The notes under the pieces are model-generated. The model ran no database searches. It was not told the DNA's origin and saw only the letters and a list, made by a program, of their open reading frames with translations. A DNA stretch of 64,000 nucleotides from Rhizobium laguerreae (GTDB lineage Bacteria; Pseudomonadota; Alphaproteobacteria; Rhizobiales; Rhizobiaceae). Position numbers and translations under genes: made by a program. This document shows, one piece after another, positions 44,821-53,345 of this stretch. The stretch is from positions 1-64,000 of the forward strand of contig NZ_MRDM01000009.1 in NCBI RefSeq assembly GCF_002008165.1. The letters run 5' to 3'. The first letter of the stretch is position 1, and each line of letters begins with the position of its first letter.

Positions 44821-45315
44821 ATGTCCATTCGACCAATAATATTGGCTCTCGCCCTTAGCATTTCGTCTTCCGCCTTCGCGCAGACTGCCCCAGAAAATCA
44901 GGTAGTAGGCACTTGGCGGATGATGTCGGCGACGATTGATCCCGGTGGAAAAAATATCTCTGCCTATGGAGAGAAACCCAACGGTCTTCTCGTCTTCACT
45001 CCCGACATGCACTTCGTGGAAGTTCTTACCGACGCCGGCATCCCGCGTTTTGCTTCTAACGCTCGCGGTGCGGGAACAGATGATGAAAATCGCATGGCCA
45101 TGTCACGCAGTATCGGGTTTTTCGGAACTTACACCGTTGATGAAAAAGGAGAATTGAGCGGAAACCGTGTCGAAGGGGCGACATTTCCGAACTGGGTCGG
45201 CAGCGTGCGAACGCGTGATGATCTGAGGCTGGTGGTTGACGGCGACCGCATGACCGAACAATTCCGGAGGCCGGAAGGCACTGAAATCAGGATTGAATGG
45301 CAGCGTGTCAAATAA
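44821..45315 (+). CDS. Exported lipocalin-like domain protein
   Basis: A 164-residue protein with a signal peptide (MSIRPIILALALSISSSAFA) and a lipocalin-like domain beginning NQVVGTWRMMSATIDPGGKN and ending RPEGTEIRIEWQRVK. Such small periplasmic barrels are thought to bind hydrophobic ligands. Start ATG 44821 follows AGGAAAGG. It probably works with the upstream SDR. Confidence 0.75.
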   Translation: MSIRPIILALALSISSSAFAQTAPENQVVGTWRMMSATIDPGGKNISAYGEKPNGLLVFTPDMHFVEVLTDAGIPRFASNARGAGTDDENRMAMSRSIGFFGTYTVDEKGELSGNRVEGATFPNWVGSVRTRDDLRLVVDGDRMTEQFRRPEGTEIRIEWQRVK

Positions 45316-45404
45316 GCCACCGGGGGCACCGGGCCTTTGAGCAGGTCTCGACCTTGTCGAGCGTCCGTTCTTCCACCCCGCCCAAAACGAAGGGCGCGAT
45401 AGCT

Positions 45405-45537
45405 CTGCATCCTCGAACCATGTGCGCAACCCAGGGAGGTCGTCGATCGCAAGAAGCCGGAAGGTGATCCGCTCGTCCGCAAAGCCCCAAGTTTTAAACG
45501 GAAATTGTTTTTCTGACTTTTCCAATGTCAGAAACAA
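45405..45537 (-). pseudogene. GNAT acetyltransferase, N-terminal fragment
   Basis: The minus-strand frame from 45537 reads RITFRLLAIDDLPGLRTWFE and then DAELSR, the usual first strand and helix of RimJ-type GNAT proteins. After about 45 residues the frame changes to unrelated sequence. The remainder of the gene is missing at a junction near 45405. Confidence 0.5.
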
Positions 45538-45805
45538 GCCGTTCTAGGGCGGCCGCAATGTCTGCAAATCGGTGCAAAACTAACCAGATCTGAACGCACT
45601 GCATCCACCCCCAGCCAATGTTTCTTCTGATACCAGGCCAACGCCATTGTTAGATAAAAAGAATCTGAAACGGATGGATGATCGTCAAGAAGGCCGCTCG
45701 ATTGTCTTATATTCGAACTGGTTCGTCCCTGGCGGCGCGCGCTGCCGGCTTGAACGGCCTTCGAGGCTCACTATGTCTGGTGTAACCCCGAACCGGAGCA
45801 TCGCC

Positions 45806-45982
45806 ATGGATCGAAGCGCGGCCGATATGCTGTCGGAATTCTATATGAAATTCTTCCGCCGGATCGCGATGAAACGTGTGCACCGGATGCAACGACATGT
45901 CCGTGCTGTCGTAGGTTTTCGTCCGGCCTCAAGCATGGATGACGATGGCTGCGGGATCTGCGACGAATGCCTGGCACCGTGA
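45806..45982 (+). CDS. Small protein with a Cys-rich tail
   Basis: A 58-residue protein from ATG 45806, with GGAG seven bases upstream. It is basic in the middle (FFRRIAMKRVHRMQRHVRAV) and ends DDDGCGICDECLAP, a CxxCxxC cluster that might bind a metal. Its stop overlaps the next gene as GTGA. I do not recognise a family. Confidence 0.5.
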   Translation: MDRSAADMLSEFYMKFFRRIAMKRVHRMQRHVRAVVGFRPASSMDDDGCGICDECLAP

Positions 45983-46293
45983 CCGCCTGCACAGAAACAC
46001 CTCCATCAATTCCGGCGACGTTCGAAGACGCGCTTGCGAAGTTGCCGGACGGCTATGTCGACGGATATTTTGGTAATCGATCATGGGGTGTTACCGTCAA
46101 GCGGTCGGAGGATGGCAAACGGACCTGGCTCTATGGCGAGGAGCTTAGCGGAACCGATATCGTCAGCTTCAACCTCTATCGATTGGCTGGCCCTGGGTCG
46201 ATCCTGAAGCCGTGCGAAATGTCTTCCGCCAAGGTGATCGAATTCGTTCTCGGTTTCGAGCCTAGCGCGCGGAGAAAGCCGTTGCGACCATAG
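45979..46293 (+). CDS. Conserved rhizobial hypothetical protein
   Basis: A 104-residue soluble protein with the core FEDALAKLPDGYVDGYFGNR and later YGEELSGTDIVSFNLYRLAG, a pattern I know from uncharacterised rhizobial proteins. The GTG at 45979 overlaps the previous stop as GTGA and is preferred to ATG 45967. No functional motif is visible. Confidence 0.6.
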   Translation: MTACTETPPSIPATFEDALAKLPDGYVDGYFGNRSWGVTVKRSEDGKRTWLYGEELSGTDIVSFNLYRLAGPGSILKPCEMSSAKVIEFVLGFEPSARRKPLRP

Positions 46294-46398
46294 TGGCCAA
46301 ATCATAAGCACAGAATTCATGTTGCATTGCAGCAAATGCATGGCTGCACTGCGATCTAAGCGCTGGCGATCAGGGCAACCTCTGATATCTTCAGGTCA

Positions 46399-46553
46399 AC
46401 GAAGCAATGCACCTCCTCCCGCAGAGCTTCGTGTTTCAGGCGACCCATTCCTCCTCCCAAGGGGAGCCTGACGGAACAGCGGCACTCCTCCTCCCAGCCG
46501 TTGTTCAATTCTTTCGAAAAGCCTGCCGCACCTCCTCCCGCGGCAGGCTTTTT
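46399..46553 (+). ncRNA. Alpha-r14 (NfeR1/cuckoo)-type small RNA with four anti-SD hairpins
   Basis: Four consecutive stem-loops each display a CCTCC-rich loop that can pair with Shine-Dalgarno sequences. Hairpin 1: stem ACGAAGC/GCTTCGT (46399-46405, 46426-46432) with CCTCCTCCC at 46412-46420. Hairpin 2: stem TCAGGC/GCCTGA (46436-46441, 46466-46471), motif 46450-46458. Hairpin 3: a 10-bp stem (46474-46483, 46497-46506), motif 46487-46495. Hairpin 4: GCCTGCCGC/GCGGCAGGC with motif 46531-46539 and a T tract, which is the terminator. Rhizobial alpha-r14 RNAs such as NfeR1 have this design, usually with three hairpins. They act on many mRNAs in osmoadaptation and symbiosis. The exact 5' end is not determined. 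Confidence 0.85.
46517..46553 (+). terminator. Intrinsic terminator of the small RNA
   Basis: AAAAGCCTGCCGC (46517-46529) pairs perfectly with GCGGCAGGCTTTT (46540-46552). The 13-bp stem runs into TTTTT. The loop itself is the fourth CCTCCTCCC motif. Confidence 0.85.
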
Positions 46554-46584
46554 CGTTTTCCGAAACAAGTCCGGAATTCAGGCG

Positions 46585-46822
46585 TCAAAGCAGAATGCCC
46601 TGTTCCACCGGCTCTCCGGATTTCGACACGATCCTGGATCCATACGGTTCACGAGATGAAATTATCAGCGCGTCATTCGGTAATGGGCGGGCCAGTTCCT
46701 TGGCCTCTTCCCATGGCGCCCGCATCCAAATATCGGTCTCTTCCTTCGTCAGTAACAGGACCGGCATCGCCTTTTCATGGATCGGCTTCACCAGGTCGTT
46801 GGGATCCGTGGTCAAAAACCCA
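46585..46822 (-). pseudogene. SOS-response-associated peptidase (SRAP/YedK), C-terminal fragment
   Basis: About 80 residues match the C-terminal half of SRAP domain proteins: [20 protein letters not shown] then [24 protein letters not shown] proteins form a covalent crosslink to abasic sites in single-stranded DNA. The N-terminal catalytic Cys2 and most of the domain are gone, cut by the adjoining IS5-type fragment. Confidence 0.75.
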
Positions 46823-46988
46823 AAGAAATAATCCGCTCGACAAGCGACTCTATGCACAGCGACATCTGATCGAGTGCTGCTTCTCCAGGCTCAAGCAATT
46901 TCGCCGCATCGCGACCCGCTATGAGAAGACAGCAAAGAATTATCGAGCCGTGATCGCACTGGCGGGTACCATCCGTTGGCTTAAATAA
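46823..46988 (+). mobile_element. IS5-family transposase, 3' fragment
   Basis: The frame reads [20 protein letters not shown] and EKTAKNYRAVIALAGTIRWL, then stops. This is the conserved C terminus of IS5-group transposases. The upstream part is missing, and the break coincides with the truncated SRAP gene. Confidence 0.75.
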
Positions 46989-47027
46989 CTGTCCACCCCG
47001 CCCAGCGCGAACCAAACAGTCCGTCGG

Positions 47028-47285
47028 TGCACTTTCTCGCTTGAGGAACTCACCTACCAATATCCGGAGGAGGCAATCATCCCAGGCAAGGATGCTCAGG
47101 CCTCGCTGGAGCAACTATGTCTGGCAATGCGTGCCGGAACGCTATCTCGAAGGCCTGCCGCCCGATGTGTTGAAGGTCGTGCGGCACGAGCTCGATCTCA
47201 TCCGCACGATGAAATACGCGCCGTACTTCCTGACCGTTTTCTCGACGTCCGCTATGCGCGGTCACAGGGCATTCCTCGCCTAAGC
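47028..47285 (+). pseudogene. dnaE2: DnaE2 fragment (internal, multiply frameshifted)
   Basis: Three short pieces in different frames follow the order of DnaE2: FSLEELTYQYPEEAIIPGKD (from 47034), then PDVLKVVRHELDLIRTMKYA and PYFLTVF, then RYARSQGI. These correspond to the region just after the PHP domain, leading to the catalytic core. It does not overlap the 3' half at 2737-4146, so the two could come from one ancestral gene broken by rearrangement or from two copies. Confidence 0.65.
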
Positions 47286-47299
47286 TCGGATCTCGGTAA

Positions 47300-48082
47300 T
47301 CATCGAAGCGATCTGAAGCCTGCCCGTAGCTCTTCGGTAAAGAGCTGTGGCTGTTCCCAAGCCGCGAAATGGCCACCTTTCTCCACCTTGTTGTAGTGAA
47401 TTAGCTTTGGATACGCTTTTTCGGTCCAGCTCCTCGGGGCCTCATATTGCTCGCCAGGGAACACGCTGACGGCCACCGGAATGTTGACACCCTTTTTATT
47501 GAAGAAGCCACCCTTGTATTCCCAATAGAGCCGGGAAGCAGAGACTCCTGTGTTCGTCAACCAATATAGCGTGATGTTATCGAGGATCTCGTCACGCGTA
47601 AGTTCGCCCGTCGTGCTGGCGGTCCGATTCAAGGCCGAGGCGACAGCCGCGGCCGGCTGCGCATCCGCATCATTGTGATCGAGAAGCCATGCGGCGAGAC
47701 CAACGGGTGAATCCGCAATACCATACAGCGTCTGTGGGCGCGTTGCCATCAGCCTAGCATAGTCGACCTGCTTAAAGGTTCTGACTAGCTGAGCGTAGGC
47801 GCCCTCTTCCTCGGCAGATAGCCCGCCGGGAGCAGGGGCACCGGCCAGAAGCGCCTTATCAACGTCGGCTGGAACGGTAGCGGGCATGTTGGTGTGGATG
47901 CCGAGAAGGCCCTCCGGAGCCTGAAGACCCATCTGGTCGACGACAAATGCACCCCAGTCGCCACCCTGCGCAACATAACGTGTATAGCCGAGACGCTTCA
48001 TAAGGTCAGCCCAGGCTTTGGCCATGCGCTCCGGACCCCATCCCGTCGCTGTCGGCTTGCCAGAGAATCCGTAGCCAGGCAT
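47300..48082 (-). pseudogene. Epoxide hydrolase, N-terminally truncated
   Basis: About 260 residues of an alpha/beta-fold epoxide hydrolase, from MPGYGFSGKPTATGWGPERM to the normal C terminus. The nucleophile motif GGDWGAFVVDQMG and the catalytic His (GGHFAAWEQPQLF) are kept. The first 100-130 residues, with the EHN domain and the HGWP oxyanion motif, are missing. The junction at about 48085 leads directly into the AbiEii-like remnant, so the enzyme is almost surely inactive. Confidence 0.75.
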
Positions 48083-48094
48083 CGACTGCTCAAG

Positions 48095-48773
48095 GCGGCG
48101 TGTTGGCACTCTCGATGTCGATCTCGGACTCGATGCCGCTGCTCTTGGCGATGGCGGGTATGCGTTGATTGGCAACGGTTTCGTACAGGGCCCGACGTAA
48201 AGCGCTTTCGACTCATGCGTGAAGTACCAACCGATGATGTCCGGCCGATCAAAATCGTTGTCGACTTCCTAATGCCGCGAGATGCTGAAATCGTGAAGAA
48301 CAGGCCGCCGATCGTCAACGACTTTGTGGTACAGCGGGCGGATGCCCCGGATCTCGCTTTGCGCTTTTATCAACTCGTTGCAATCACGGGTGACATGCCT
48401 AGCGGCGGAACCAATCGCGTTGAGGTGGCCGTTTGCTCTATCCCGGCATTTTTGGGTATGAAGGGCTATGCGCTCAATGGCCGCCATAAGCAAAAAGCGT
48501 GCCTACAACGTTTATTATTGCATCCGAAACGATTCTGATGGCATCGAAGCTCTAGCGGAAGCCTGTAAGCCGCTGCTTGAACACGCAATCGGCGCGGAAG
48601 ATCATAGGCATTTCGCCAACAAATTCGATGTGCCTAAAGGCTATGGCGCCAGTAGCCTCCGAAACTTCGTCGCAGAAACCGATATTCTCGACGGGCGTTC
48701 CGCCGATCAGTGGCAGCAAGACGCTTTCGGGCAGGTCGACGCCTGGCTGCGAGCTCTCGGCTTTCGACGCTGA
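48095..48773 (+). pseudogene. AbiEii-type nucleotidyltransferase, degraded
   Basis: Three frame-shifted pieces: GTLDVDLGLDAAALGDGGYA (nucleotidyltransferase active-site-like DxD region), then RFRLMREVPTDDVRPIKIVV to GMKGYALNGRHKQK (to about 48500). The last is NVYYCIRNDSDGIEALAEAC to the stop at 48771-48773. The order matches nucleotidyl transferase AbiEii/AbiGii-like proteins, the toxin half of abortive infection systems. The 5' end is missing and two frameshifts are present. Confidence 0.65.
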
Positions 48774-48866
48774 TGCAGCCGTGTATGATGTGGGTGACCC
48801 CGGCCTATATATCGAATCGGGAAGACTGGACTATTAAGGCACCATGTTCGCCTGCAGGGAAAAATA

Positions 48867-49631
48867 GTGACTATCACCGAGAGCTTGCCGTACATCGTCT
48901 ATGCCATTGCCGACGTCCATGGACGCGCCGATCTTCTCGAAGCCATGCTTGGATACATCGCCGCTGACTCGAATGAACATCATTCGAAGCCGGTCGTGAT
49001 CTTCCTGGGCGATTTGATCGATCGTGGCCCTCACAGTCCAAAGGTACTCGATCAGGTCTGTTTGACACTCGACCTTTATCCGGGTTCCCGACTAATCCTT
49101 GGCAACCATGATTTTTACCTGCGTGAACTCCTTCGTGGTGCTCTCACTCATGAGGACGCCGTCAACTGGATGGACTGGGGAGGCGTCGCGACATTGAGCG
49201 CATATTCCACTCTGCCAGTTCCTGCTTTCGAGAACATCGCTGCAGACATCCGCCGCGTTTTCCCACACCACGTGGACTTGCTGGAAAATGCGCTGTCATT
49301 TAAGGAGATCGGGCGCTTCTGCTTTGTTCACGCTGGAATACGTCCCGGCGTTCAGCTCGCAAATCAAAGCGAATACGACTTGCGTTGGATCAGGGCGGGC
49401 TTTCTCGATCACATTGACGTGTTTGGCCACGTCGTTCTACACGGTCACACGATCACAAAGTCGCTTCGACCAGAAGTCTATTCGAACCGCATAGCTTTGG
49501 ATACCGGAGCGTTTCGGACTGGCCGGCTAAGCGCCGCTGTAATCAGACACGATGAGCTTTCACACTTCCTATGCACCGAACTGACCGAGAGCGGCGCCAT
49601 CCGAGTCGCCGAGTGGCGGCCGTCTGATTGA
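48867..49631 (+). CDS. PP2A-like metallophosphoesterase
   Basis: A 254-residue phosphoprotein phosphatase-type metallophosphoesterase. All metal motifs are present: DVHGR (residues 16-20), GDLIDRG (48-54), GNHD (79-82), FVHAGIRPG and HGHTITKS. Bacterial members dephosphorylate proteins or bis-nucleoside polyphosphates. The start is GTG 48867. It is intact amid decayed neighbours. Confidence 0.87.
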   Translation: MTITESLPYIVYAIADVHGRADLLEAMLGYIAADSNEHHSKPVVIFLGDLIDRGPHSPKVLDQVCLTLDLYPGSRLILGNHDFYLRELLRGALTHEDAVNWMDWGGVATLSAYSTLPVPAFENIAADIRRVFPHHVDLLENALSFKEIGRFCFVHAGIRPGVQLANQSEYDLRWIRAGFLDHIDVFGHVVLHGHTITKSLRPEVYSNRIALDTGAFRTGRLSAAVIRHDELSHFLCTELTESGAIRVAEWRPSD

Positions 49632-49746
49632 CAAGAGTAGGAGGTCGGCTGTCATGTCTCGAAACTATGGCGTTCTCCAAAAAAATAAGACTATGGTCAA
49701 AGAATAAAGTCGCGCCGACGGTTTGCTTCAAGCACTGAGAATGAAC

Positions 49747-49800
49747 GCGTAACGACATCATCTTTACGAACCTTGTAAAGATGATGTCGTTACGCTATAT
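49747..49800 (+). promoter_or_regulatory. 21-bp perfect inverted repeat over the second tacAT promoter
   Basis: Positions 49747-49767 and 49775-49795 are exact reverse complements (21 bp each) with a 7-base centre; the arm core is CGTAACGACATCATCTTTAC. The right arm overlaps a plausible -35 (TTGTAA, 49773-49778) and abuts a -10 (CTATAT, 49795-49800) with 16-base spacing. This fits an operator for the ribbon-helix-helix antitoxin. In RNA it would form a long hairpin. Confidence 0.7.
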
Positions 49801-49824
49801 GGTCCTTCTAGACAGGAGCTTCCC

Positions 49825-50615
<791 letters not shown>

Positions 50616-50866
50616 CCAAGCTGACTGCTAATCGCTGGAATCAAACCGTGAAATTCGGCGCAAGAAATGAGGTGCCGAGGGTTCCGATCCGTTCAAGGCG
50701 ACTTGCTCAATGAGTTACCTGAGTATGCGCTCCTAAACCGAGGAATTCTTGGAGGCGCGATGACTTGACCCCTCTGATTTTTTGCAATCCGGTCCCGAGA
50801 GGCCAGAATGTGAGCGGAGCGAACTTGTAAACGCAGACAGCAAGGAGAAGTGTTTCAACTGATTCA

Positions 50867-50894
50867 CTATATTATATTTGCGAAAACAATATAG
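50867..50894 (+). repeat. 28-bp repeat with internal inverted ends, copy 1
   Basis: CTATATT at 50867-50873 and AATATAG at 50888-50894 are inverted. The whole 28 bases match copy 2 at 51025-51052 at 25 of 28 positions, and both are followed by AGAGG(CC)-like sequence. It lies in the 445-base gap between tacT and the nucleotidyltransferase gene, which otherwise holds nothing I recognise. Confidence 0.6.
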
Positions 50895-51024
50895 AGAGGC
50901 CTTTGGATAGTGACAAGTGTTAGATTGAGCATATCCCTGCCTTGGCCGGGAGCCCGATATTCGTCGTGAAGGTGGGGACAGTGCCCCAGGGGAGTGCCGA
51001 CTACCGCTTGCCCAAAGACAGTGT

Positions 51025-51052
51025 CTATACTAGATTTGTGAAAACAATATAG
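51025..51052 (+). repeat. 28-bp repeat, copy 2, directly upstream of the nucleotidyltransferase
   Basis: This is the second copy of the repeat at 50867-50894, ending eight bases before the start codon at 51061. The common part includes TTTG and GAAAACAATATAG. The position over the translation start region suggests an operator for the gene downstream. Confidence 0.6.
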
Positions 51053-51060
51053 AGGCCGCC

Positions 51061-52122
51061 GTGATCAAGCAGATTGATCTCATGTTCCGGACCATGGTCG
51101 CGGAACTTCAGCAACGGGCATTCGATGACGATTGGGCGGAAGACTTCCCCCCGTCGGGTAGATTTGTGCCGGTGGCAGTCGATGGTCGGCGCTATTGGTA
51201 TTTCGACCAACCCGACGGTGAGGGCGGGCAGAAGCGCCGGTATGTCGGGCCTGCCGACGATCCCGTGATTTCGGAACGGGTCGAAACCTTCAAGGGCGAG
51301 AAGTCAGACTATAAGGCACGCCGCAAGTTCGTTTCCACGCTGACGCGGGAAGCCGGTTTGATTGCTCCTGATCGCTTTACCGGCGATGTCGTACAAGCGC
51401 TTGCCAAGGCCGGTCTCTTCCGGCTGCGCGGTGTTCTCATCGGCACTGTCGCTTTTCAATGCTACTCAGCATATCTCGGCATCCGTCTGCCCTCGGCGGC
51501 GATCCTAACAGGTGATGCAGACCTAGCCCAGGATTTCGCGATCTCTGCCGAAGTAGCGGATTCACTGCCGCCGATCCTCGATCTCCTGAAAGGGCTTGAT
51601 CCAACGTTCCGGGCCGTGCCGCACATCAGCGGTAGCCCTCGATCTCATGCCTTCCGGAATCAAACCGGCTACCGGGTCGAATTCATGACGACGAACAGAG
51701 GAGCTGAAGAATATTCTGACAAACCCGCCAACATGCCCGCTCTCGGCGGCGCGTCGGCCGAACCGCTAAGGTTCATGGATTTCTTGATCCGTGATCCCGT
51801 TCGTTCGATCCTGCTACATGGTGCCGGTATCTCGGTGGTCATCCCTGATCCTTGCAGGTATGCAGTGCATAAGCTTATCGTTGCCGGTCGCCGCCAAAAT
51901 GACGCTGGCGGCCAAGCCAAACGGGATAAAGACCTGAGACAGGCAGGAATGCTATTCGACGCCCTGCCGGTCACCGGCCACGGGCCTTCACTGGCTGATG
52001 CCGTGGAAGAGGCATGGAATCGCGGACCTGCCTGGAAGCTGGCAATCTCGGAGGCAGCTGAAACCATGCACAAGGAATATTGGGGCGGCGTCAATCGAAT
52101 GGTTGGCACTCTCACGAGATAA
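51061..52122 (+). CDS. GSU2403-type nucleotidyltransferase-fold protein
   Basis: A 353-residue protein of the GSU2403-like nucleotidyltransferase group. After an N-terminal region (RRYWYFDQPDGEGGQKRRYV) comes the nucleotidyltransferase-like core LIGTVAFQCYSAYLGIRLPS then ILTGDADLAQDFAI, in which the acidic pair DAD would hold the metal. A helical C-terminal part ends EEAWNRGPAWKL. Proteins of this fold include toxins of the AbiEii/MenT type, but this group has no proven function. Start GTG 51061 follows AGAGG; ATG 51082 is possible. Confidence 0.7.
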   Translation: MIKQIDLMFRTMVAELQQRAFDDDWAEDFPPSGRFVPVAVDGRRYWYFDQPDGEGGQKRRYVGPADDPVISERVETFKGEKSDYKARRKFVSTLTREAGLIAPDRFTGDVVQALAKAGLFRLRGVLIGTVAFQCYSAYLGIRLPSAAILTGDADLAQDFAISAEVADSLPPILDLLKGLDPTFRAVPHISGSPRSHAFRNQTGYRVEFMTTNRGAEEYSDKPANMPALGGASAEPLRFMDFLIRDPVRSILLHGAGISVVIPDPCRYAVHKLIVAGRRQNDAGGQAKRDKDLRQAGMLFDALPVTGHGPSLADAVEEAWNRGPAWKLAISEAAETMHKEYWGGVNRMVGTLTR

Positions 52123-52139
52123 AGATAGGCCCGCTTGAG

Positions 52140-52192
52140 TGTTGATTTGCGCTGAGAGTTGACCCGGGATTTGCACTGAGAAGTGACCCGCC
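52140..52192 (+). mobile_element. IS21-type end with tandem terminal repeats
   Basis: Two similar blocks, GATTTGCGCTGAGAGTTGAC (from 52143) and ATTTGCACTGAGAAGTGACC (from 52169), lie side by side just beyond the istB stop. This multiple terminal repeat is typical of IS21-family ends in rhizobia. The element's other end was not found in the window. Confidence 0.6.
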
Positions 52193-52194
52193 TC

Positions 52195-52545
52195 TTAGGT
52201 ATTGTTCGGGTCCGTTGTGGTGGTCAAGGTCTTACGTTTCTCCTTTGTCGATTTTGGTTCATGCGCTGAACTGTTCTTGAAGCGGAAGCTGTCGTTGCCG
52301 GTTTCCAGGATGTGGCAATGATGTGTGAGCCGGTCGAGCAGCGCGGTGGTCATTTTTGCATCGCCGAAGACACTCGCCCACTCGCTGAAGCTGAGGTTGG
52401 TCGTGATGACGACACTGGTGCGTTCGTAGAGTTTGCTCAGCAGGTGGAAGAGCAATGCGCCGCCTGAAGCGCTGAACGGCGTGTAACCAAGCTCGTCAAG
52501 GATGACCAGGTCGGAATGCACGAGGCGATTGGCAATCTCGACATG
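52195..52545 (-). mobile_element. istB helper ATPase of an IS21-family element, 3' fragment
   Basis: The frame reads [20 protein letters not shown] (Walker B region), [20 protein letters not shown], and [20 protein letters not shown], then the tail to the stop at 52195. These are the conserved blocks of the IstB C-terminal half. The Walker A part and istA are missing beyond the break at about 52545, where unrelated DNA begins. Confidence 0.8.
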
Positions 52546-52836
52546 GCGTTACGGGAGACGGTGCTGGAAGGCGCCTCGGATGACCGGCCGTGGCTCGAGA
52601 TATATGCCGACAAAATCCAGGACATCGCTTAGAATCTGGCACATCGAAAGCGCTGCGTGGGCCCGAGATACAAGGGAGGCGCCGGTGCCCAACCCTAACG
52701 GCGAGCCTGTCGAGAAACTTTAGCGACTGCCAGACCGTCGTGAACCCGGCTTTAGGATCGAGTTCGCTATTGCCGGGAACAAGTAAGATCCGACCGTCTC
52801 GCACGATGAGATCATCGATATCGCACCTGCATGGGG

Positions 52837-53180
52837 TCACCGGGCCTTGCTCGATTTCAGCTCTGCGGCCACGGACTTTTTCAACGCGTCCATGATGTTC
52901 ACGACGGTCGAGGCCGGAGCGGCGCCCGGCTTGCCCTTGGCGGCCTTCTTGGCGGGCTTGAGAGCCTTTTTCTATTCCGCAATGATCTTCAGCAGACTTT
53001 CTTGGATGGGGTCGCTTACCATGTCCGGGGACCACCGGGGGGTCTTCTGCTTGATCAACTGCTGGACTAGCGGGATCAGCTTGGGGTCAGCCTCTTCATC
53101 GATTCCTTCGAAGTAGGATTCCTCAGGGCGCACTTCGTCGCCGAACCGCAGCGTCCAGGAATGACCATCCAGAGCGGCAA
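52837..53180 (-). pseudogene. Ku-type end-joining protein, C-terminal fragment with internal stop
   Basis: The minus strand reads TLRFGDEVRPEESYFEGIDE then EADPKLIPLVQQLIKQKTPR and VSDPIQESLLKIIAE, then TAG (52972-52974). It continues in the same frame with KKALKPAKKAAKGKPGAAPA to KSSKAR and TGA (52837-52839). This is the C-terminal arm and lysine-rich tail of bacterial Ku. The TAG replaces a probable CAG (Gln). The N-terminal beta barrel is missing. No intact ligD is nearby. Confidence 0.7.
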
Positions 53181-53345
53181 CGTCCGCTCCTTATGAGCCC
53201 AATGGAGCCTTTTGTCGTCTCAGTTCCCGTGGCTGTGGTGTCGCCAGGTGTGGACCGCCGGCGCAATAGTCGTTATTTGCACGCCATGTTGCGATGGTTA
53301 AACCGTCGCTGAAACATCACCGCAGATACCCAAGGCTTATTTAAA

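Noticed and set aside
46411..46539. Four regularly spaced CCTCCTCCC blocks as a possible CRISPR array
   Set aside because: The repeats are only nine bases, spacers are of unequal length and each spacer forms a stem; the sRNA explanation fits.
46356..46568. Minus-strand small protein frame with GGAGGA before ATG
   Set aside because: The apparent ribosome sites are the complements of the sRNA loop motifs, so the frame is a by-product of the sRNA.
52502..52836. Plus-strand frames between istB and ku fragments (such as ETVLEGASDDRPWLEIYADK)
   Set aside because: The sequence is protein-like but only about 30 residues and has no start or known family, so it is left unannotated.
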